Part shown: positions 5,709 to 11,764 of the stretch, one piece after another
Position numbering within the stretch: position 1 is the first letter of the stretch
How the letters are laid out: each line of letters opens with the position of its first letter
NCBI GenBank assembly: GCA_964562855.1
Contig: CAZLVB010000022.1
Coordinates: forward strand, 1-11,764
Length of the DNA stretch: 11,764 nucleotides
Source of the DNA: 2-12-FULL-41-17 sp964562855
GTDB taxonomy: Bacteria > Patescibacteriota > Microgenomatia > Curtissbacterales > GWA2-41-24
Direction of reading: 5' to 3'
Program-made: the position numbers and the translations under genes
Notes under the pieces: generated by a model
What the model was told of the DNA's origin: nothing
The model's database searches: none
The model's input: the letters and a program-made list of their open reading frames with translations, nothing else

Positions 5709-6998
5709 TTAGGTTAATTTCCTCCTCCCCCATATCCACATCAGTGCAATAATCGCCGGATACCATCCTAAGGCCATCACCAAACTCCCCTTTCCCAAAC
5801 TAATCTGATCGATGGGAACTTTGGAAAAAATCTCCACGACTTTTACGAAGAAAAATGCCGGTACATAAGCAAGATAGGCAAAAACTGCGCCAAGCGGCAA
5901 AAAGACCAAGCTGGCAAAAGCCGTTAAAAACCCCAGTATCATCACCGGAAAAACCGCTTCTATCACCAAAATATTGGCCAAAGGCGCAAGCGGCCAAATT
6001 CTGCCAAAATGGAAAAGAATAATAGGCGCCGTAAAAAGATAAGCAGAAACGGCAATTGCGGCATTGCTAACGAAAAGTGTACCAAGTGCATCAAGAGTAC
6101 CACGGGTATCAAGAGCTTTTTTGCGAGGGGTGACGTTCATGTTCTCCCCCTTTGGTACTTTTGGTACCTTTGATACTTTTGATACCTTTTGCAGTTGCTG
6201 TCCCAACGTCATAATCCCTAAACTGGCCGCAAACGTCAGCTGGAAAGAAACTTCCAGAATCGAATGGGGCCAAATAAAGGCGATTAACAAAGCGGCCAAA
6301 ACCAGATTCCAAACCGGCCAGACTTCGCGTCCGAAATAAATTGCCATGGCCGACGCCAAAACCATAATTGAAGCCCGCATTACCGGCGGCTCCAGGCCTG
6401 CCAAAAACGCATAGAAAATAACAGCCAGTGTGGCCAATACCAAGCTTTTTCTTCTGCCCAAAAACTTGGAAAGCGACAAAAATACTCCGGCAACCAGCAT
6501 CAGATTCTGGCCGGAAACAACAACCACATGAATGGTCCCGGTCTTCACAAGCTGATCACGAAAATTTTGGCTTATTGAATCAATTCCCAAAACTGTTCCC
6601 CCAATCAAAGTCGCTTCGCGCGCAGGCAAAAGTTTCTGGAAATTGCCGTTTATTTTTTGGCGCATCCGCGCAAGATAAAACGCCAGTCCCTTCTCCTCAC
6701 CAACCACCTCTATCTTGGGAAAATAGATCCTGCCCTCATCATCAACTACTCCTTCAATGATCAATTTTTGGCCGACAGTATACTTGGGGAAAAGATCGGT
6801 AATTATTCTTACTTGACCAACTTCAATGGTTTGAAACCGGTATGAAATCACAGGCTCACTCTTAATCTTGAAAGCAAATTTAACTTCGGTGTTTTTGGGC
6901 AAAACTGCCTGATTTTGATCTTTTAAAAACCAGGCGACTCGCAAAGCCACCGCGCAGACCAAAATTATTGCCGCCAAAATGTTCAAATACTTAGTCAC
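5709..6998 (-). CDS. comEC: ComEC/Rec2 DNA-uptake channel, membrane part
   Basis: Polytopic inner-membrane channel through which single-stranded DNA enters during natural transformation. 429 aa, starting at GTG 6998. Layout: one N-terminal membrane segment (6-24), an OB-like soluble domain (about 37-105), then the competence domain with multiple membrane segments from about 150 to 425. Signatures seen: KTGTIHVVVVSGQNLMLVAG (152-171), FLAGLEPPVMRASIM (198-212), SFQLTFAASLGIM (251-263), FTAPIILFHFGRIWPLAPLANIL (322-344). The usual C-terminal metallo-hydrolase is absent and is supplied by the next gene. Residues 271-309 are a low-complexity loop between membrane segments encoded by two tracts of 9-bp repeats. 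It lies 15 nt after the present comEA stop. A terminator-like hairpin lies in between, and no own promoter is seen. Confidence 0.93.
   Translation of the reverse strand: MTKYLNILAAIILVCAVALRVAWFLKDQNQAVLPKNTEVKFAFKIKSEPVISYRFQTIEVGQVRIITDLFPKYTVGQKLIIEGVVDDEGRIYFPKIEVVGEEKGLAFYLARMRQKINGNFQKLLPAREATLIGGTVLGIDSISQNFRDQLVKTGTIHVVVVSGQNLMLVAGVFLSLSKFLGRRKSLVLATLAVIFYAFLAGLEPPVMRASIMVLASAMAIYFGREVWPVWNLVLAALLIAFIWPHSILEVSFQLTFAASLGIMTLGQQLQKVSKVSKVPKVPKGENMNVTPRKKALDTRGTLDALGTLFVSNAAIAVSAYLFTAPIILFHFGRIWPLAPLANILVIEAVFPVMILGFLTAFASLVFLPLGAVFAYLAYVPAFFFVKVVEIFSKVPIDQISLGKGSLVMALGWYPAIIALMWIWGRRKLT
6075..6110 (-). repeat. Nonamer tandem tract in comEC (four units)
   Basis: On the plus strand: AAGTGTACC, AAGTGCATC, AAGAGTACC, ACGGGTATC, a 9-bp period with drift. 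In the protein it reads roughly as LDTRGTLDALGTL, near residues 296-308, in a loop between membrane segments. The period is a multiple of three, so the frame is safe from unit gain or loss. Confidence 0.75.
6151..6186 (-). repeat. Second nonamer tandem tract in comEC (four units)
   Basis: On the plus strand: TTTGGTACT, TTTGGTACC, TTTGATACT, TTTGATACC, followed by TTTTG. It is translated as the triplet repeat KVSKVSKVPKVPKG (271-284). It lies about 40 bp from the other nonamer tract in the same membrane-protein loop. Repeat units share GGTAC/GATAC cores with the other tract, suggesting a common origin. Confidence 0.85.
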
Positions 6999-7013
6999 TG
7001 CTTGGTAACTAAT

Positions 7014-7688
7014 TTACAAAATAAAAGCGAACGAAGTTCGCCACAATAATTTTGAATTTTGAATTTTGCATTTTGAATTTATAGGGTTATCAATTCTTTG
7101 ATTTTGTCGAATACTGATCTGGTAAATCACCTTTTTAGTCAAAAGGTCCTCTAAAGCGCTGTAAGGCCTCGAGGCGATGATTTTTCCGGCAGTCACCGGT
7201 CCAACTCCTGGCAGCTTGTCCAGTTCCGTCTCTGATGCCGTGTTTATATTGATTAGCTGATCCACCGATTCACCGGCTATCTGACTCACCGACCCCCCGG
7301 TGCTCTGACCAACCGACTCACCGACTCTCGGTATATAGACTTTCTGCCCGTCTGCAACTTTGGCTGCCAGGTTTATTCTCGATCCGTCCGCCTGACTCAT
7401 CAGCCCGCCTGCAGCCGCCACCGCATCCGTCACCCTCGCGCCGGACGCAAGTCGGTAAACCCCGGGTTTGCCAACTGCTCCATCCACATGCACCACTATT
7501 TCAGCCTTATCGGTCTCTTCGCCACTGGCAATAATCTCCACCTCCGACGAGGACGAACCCTGTCGAAATAAAAACAAGCCGCCTCCTAAAGCCAAAAGAA
7601 AAATTCCGCCGAAGAAGAGAGTGAGGATAAAAATTCTTAAACGCTGATTCTGCCAGAAAGAATCTGCGCCCGGTAGACTTTCAGCCAT
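7014..7688 (-). CDS. comEA: ComEA-like DNA-binding competence protein, frameshifted near the end
   Basis: Membrane-anchored double-stranded DNA receptor that feeds ComEC. 224 aa as read from ATG 7688. One membrane segment (about 18-40), a SLBB-like domain (65-120: VVHVDGAVGKPGVYRLASGARVTDAV), a 24-residue low-complexity linker (121-144) encoded by nine octamers, and a helix-hairpin-helix (145-185: ININTASETELDKLPGVGPVTAGKI). After LLTKKVI (182-188) the frame is wrong. Shifting by one base gives TRSVFDKIKELITL and a TAA at 7079, the expected family ending. The change fits one extra T near 7123-7126. The present frame instead runs through a heptamer tract and a palindrome to TAA at 7014. The DNA-binding motif itself is intact. 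Its first 52 nt overlap the SprT-like gene. Confidence 0.88.
   Translation of the reverse strand: MAESLPGADSFWQNQRLRIFILTLFFGGIFLLALGGGLFLFRQGSSSSEVEIIASGEETDKAEIVVHVDGAVGKPGVYRLASGARVTDAVAAAGGLMSQADGSRINLAAKVADGQKVYIPRVGESVGQSTGGSVSQIAGESVDQLININTASETELDKLPGVGPVTAGKIIASRPYSALEDLLTKKVIYQISIRQNQRIDNPINSKCKIQNSKLLWRTSFAFIL
7027..7041 (-). terminator. Hairpin followed by T-rich run after comEA
   Basis: On the minus strand, GCGAACTTCGTTCGC forms a perfect 6-bp stem (or 5 bp with a CTTCG loop) and is followed by TTTTATTTTG. This is a terminator-like layout downstream of the ancestral comEA stop at 7079 and before comEC. It may instead be one of the palindromic elements that litter this genome. 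If it terminates, comEC would depend on partial read-through, since I see no promoter for it. Confidence 0.4.
7049..7080 (-). repeat. ATTTTGA heptamer tract at the comEA 3' end
   Basis: Plus-strand units ATTTTGA, ATTTTGA, ATTTTGC, ATTTTGA, ATTT. The tract abuts the ancestral comEA stop (7079-7081), so it began life as intergenic sequence and is now translated as KCKIQNSK only because of the upstream frameshift. Confidence 0.85.
7257..7328 (-). repeat. Nine octamers inside comEA
   Basis: Plus-strand units CTGATCCA, CCGATTCA, CCGGCTAT, CTGACTCA, CCGACCCC, CCGGTGCT, CTGACCAA, CCGACTCA, CCGACTCT. The total is 72 bp, exactly 24 codons. It encodes the Gly/Ser/Val/Gln-rich linker (RVGESVGQSTGGSV...) between the SLBB-like domain and the helix-hairpin-helix. 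The units resemble those of the leuS octamer tract. Confidence 0.85.
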
Positions 7689-8098
7689 TTTTTAAAGGCA
7701 GAAATAAGTGACAACGCACCGCGCCTTGCCAACTCTTTGTTGACTATACCACCGTGGTGCGGATATTTAAATAAGCGCCTGTTGACGCTGGAAAAGCCGT
7801 GCGCGTAATGGCAAAGTTCGTGGGCTATCGTATAGTGGACCACTTCAGCGGGCACACTTTCCTTGGCAAACATTGAGGTAATAGTGATAATGCTCTTTTG
7901 AGGATTTTCCCGCTTTTTAAGCACCCCAAGTGACTTAAGTAACTTAACTCCTTTCGGCTTGATCAGCCGAATCGACCCAAACCGATACTTGGCTTCCCTG
8001 CCGAATTTAATTTCGATTGGATTAGTGACTACAACATCGGAAAAATATTTTTTAAGAAGATAATCAAGCTGTTTCTTTAGCCAGCGGTCGCCTCTCAC
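7637..8098 (-). CDS. SprT-like zinc metallopeptidase family protein
   Basis: A protein of 153 aa from GTG 8098, with no alternative ATG before the active site. The motif IAHELCHYAHGF (91-102) contains HExxH (93-97), and a following HHGGIV (114-119) offers the third metal ligand, as in SprT-like proteins. The C-terminal half is basic (RRGALSLISAFKKWLK). The family includes DNA-protein crosslink proteases, but the role of this short form is unknown. No signal peptide, so it is cytoplasmic. It starts 12 nt after the SH3-like gene stop without a ribosome site and ends 52 nt inside comEA, so these genes form one transcription unit. Its link to DNA uptake is only by position. Confidence 0.82.
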   Translation of the reverse strand: MRGDRWLKKQLDYLLKKYFSDVVVTNPIEIKFGREAKYRFGSIRLIKPKGVKLLKSLGVLKKRENPQKSIITITSMFAKESVPAEVVHYTIAHELCHYAHGFSSVNRRLFKYPHHGGIVNKELARRGALSLISAFKKWLKVYRAQILSGRISV

Positions 8099-8110
8099 TA
8101 GCTTATTTTA

Positions 8111-8704
8111 CTATCTTGGAGTTTCTACGGGAAGCGTCAAGAAATTTTCGGCTATATAAGCGCCGCGTGCAACGCCAACAGGCACATACTCGCCGCTTTG
8201 GGTTCTTTGAAAGAGAGGCACAGCATCTGCTTTAAACCAAATACCATACGGTTCACCATCCGGACCCTCGGAATGCCCAACCGCAGAATCGCCTGGATAA
8301 GTGGCACCCCACCATTCTTTCCCGTTAACTAGGTATGTTCTCAGCGTGATCCCGACTAAATCTCCGCCTGCTGAAGGCTCGCTTCTCACAGGAATTTCGC
8401 CGTTACCAAAATCTTCGGTTAAAAACTGTTTCAAAACCTGCGGCTCAACGGGCGTATCATACAGTTTCCCTGGTCCCTGATAATCCCGCTCGCTGGGTAT
8501 ATCGATTGATCGAATTCCCCGCCAAACCCTGACCGGTGCATCTTCTATATGAAATACTCCTGTTTCTGCTGCGCCAAAAAGAGTTATGCCTGTGATGGAA
8601 CCAAACAAAACAAGCTTCCTCAGCGCTGAAGCGGATCTATTATGATCTGCCGCTTCGGTGCGCTTGGGAGTGTAATCGTATCTGTGGATTCTGCTTCTCT
8701 CCAT
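8111..8704 (-). CDS. Membrane-anchored extracytoplasmic protein, possible SH3-like domain
   Basis: A protein of 197 aa from ATG 8704. A basic N-terminus (1-29) is followed by one membrane segment (about 30-48, LVLFGSITGITLFGAAETG), so the rest should be outside. Residues 103-160 (IPVRSEPSAGGDLVG, WWGATYPG, GIWFKADAVPLF) resemble a bacterial SH3b domain: the phrase xVRSxPSxxxxxVG, aromatic positions and a closing W/F strand. This is a weak match by eye. No cysteine and no catalytic motif is seen. It is first gene of the block that continues into the SprT-like peptidase, comEA and comEC, under a promoter that places the transcript start at the ATG. It could bind cell-wall material, but that is inference. 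Confidence 0.8.
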   Translation of the reverse strand: MERSRIHRYDYTPKRTEAADHNRSASALRKLVLFGSITGITLFGAAETGVFHIEDAPVRVWRGIRSIDIPSERDYQGPGKLYDTPVEPQVLKQFLTEDFGNGEIPVRSEPSAGGDLVGITLRTYLVNGKEWWGATYPGDSAVGHSEGPDGEPYGIWFKADAVPLFQRTQSGEYVPVGVARGAYIAENFLTLPVETPR

Positions 8705-8711
8705 AACCTAT

Positions 8712-8740
8712 AGTGTAACAAACTTGGGCTTAAAAATCAA
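8712..8740 (-). promoter_or_regulatory. Promoter of the SH3-like/SprT/competence block, leaderless
   Basis: On the minus strand TTGATT (8740-8735), 17 bp, then TACACT (8717-8712) preceded by TGT as an extended -10. Only seven bases (ATAGGTT) separate the -10 from the ATG at 8704, so transcription would start at or next to the start codon. It lies in the 60-bp gap after leuS. Confidence 0.6.
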
Positions 8741-8764
8741 GGGCTGATTATACTTCAAGATTGA

Positions 8765-11749
<2,985 letters not shown>

Positions 11750-11764
11750 CCTGAAGGGCCACTT

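Noticed and set aside
8735..8749. Terminator after leuS
   Set aside because: AATCA/TGATT with a GCCCT loop and a few Ts is a 5-bp stem only and overlaps the -35 of the next promoter, so it is too weak to call.

Overview
The window looks like chromosomal DNA from an ultra-small bacterium of the Candidate Phyla Radiation (Patescibacteria), most likely a Microgenomates-type lineage. This is inferred from style, with no search behind it: weak or absent Shine-Dalgarno sites, very short gene spacing, a ComEC split into separate channel and metallo-hydrolase genes next to a SprT-like peptidase, and many short tandem tracts (7-, 8- and 9-bp periods) and small palindromic elements lying in frame inside housekeeping genes. 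Stop codons are TAA or TAG and no frame needs TGA to be read through, so the standard bacterial code fits.

Layout: argS (minus, 3' end beyond the left edge) occupies 1-1295. A divergent promoter region leads right into an orphan 180-188 aa protein (1435-2001, plus). A small minus-strand relic of a ComEC-type metallo-hydrolase C-terminus (1998-2114) separates it from a plus-strand cassette: a YcaO-domain protein (2152-3468), a SagB-type FMN dehydrogenase 3 nt later (3472-4107), and a 189 aa coiled-coil protein (4141-4710) ending in a Ser/Gly/Cys tail (...SYSSSSGGECCHS). The rest is minus strand: leuS (8765 to about 11749, reaching the right edge), then a block running SH3-like membrane-anchored protein, SprT-like peptidase, comEA (frameshifted at its end), comEC channel, comEC metallo-hydrolase (8704 down to 4732).

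The central candidate for something undescribed is the YcaO plus SagB plus Cys/Ser-tailed protein cassette. YcaO enzymes with SagB oxidases normally turn Cys/Ser/Thr of a ribosomal peptide into azolines and then azoles (TOMM / linear azol(in)e peptides). The only two cysteines of the third protein are in its last five residues, making it a plausible substrate with a very long, helical leader. The usual E1-like or RRE-bearing partner, a protease and an exporter are not seen in the window, and the YcaO C-terminus lacks the PxPxP ending typical of azoline formers. The cassette carries none of the repeat tracts that pepper its neighbours and is bordered on its left by a decayed, divergent copy of the same hydrolase 3' end that lies intact on its right. 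Both facts suggest it was acquired as a block.

The competence block (ComEA, ComEC, hydrolase) should import single-stranded DNA, an important nutrient and gene source for such reduced cells. The comEA frame slips near its end through an apparent one-base insertion, and the palindromic elements and microsatellite-like tracts sit at domain borders or gene ends, where they seem tolerated.
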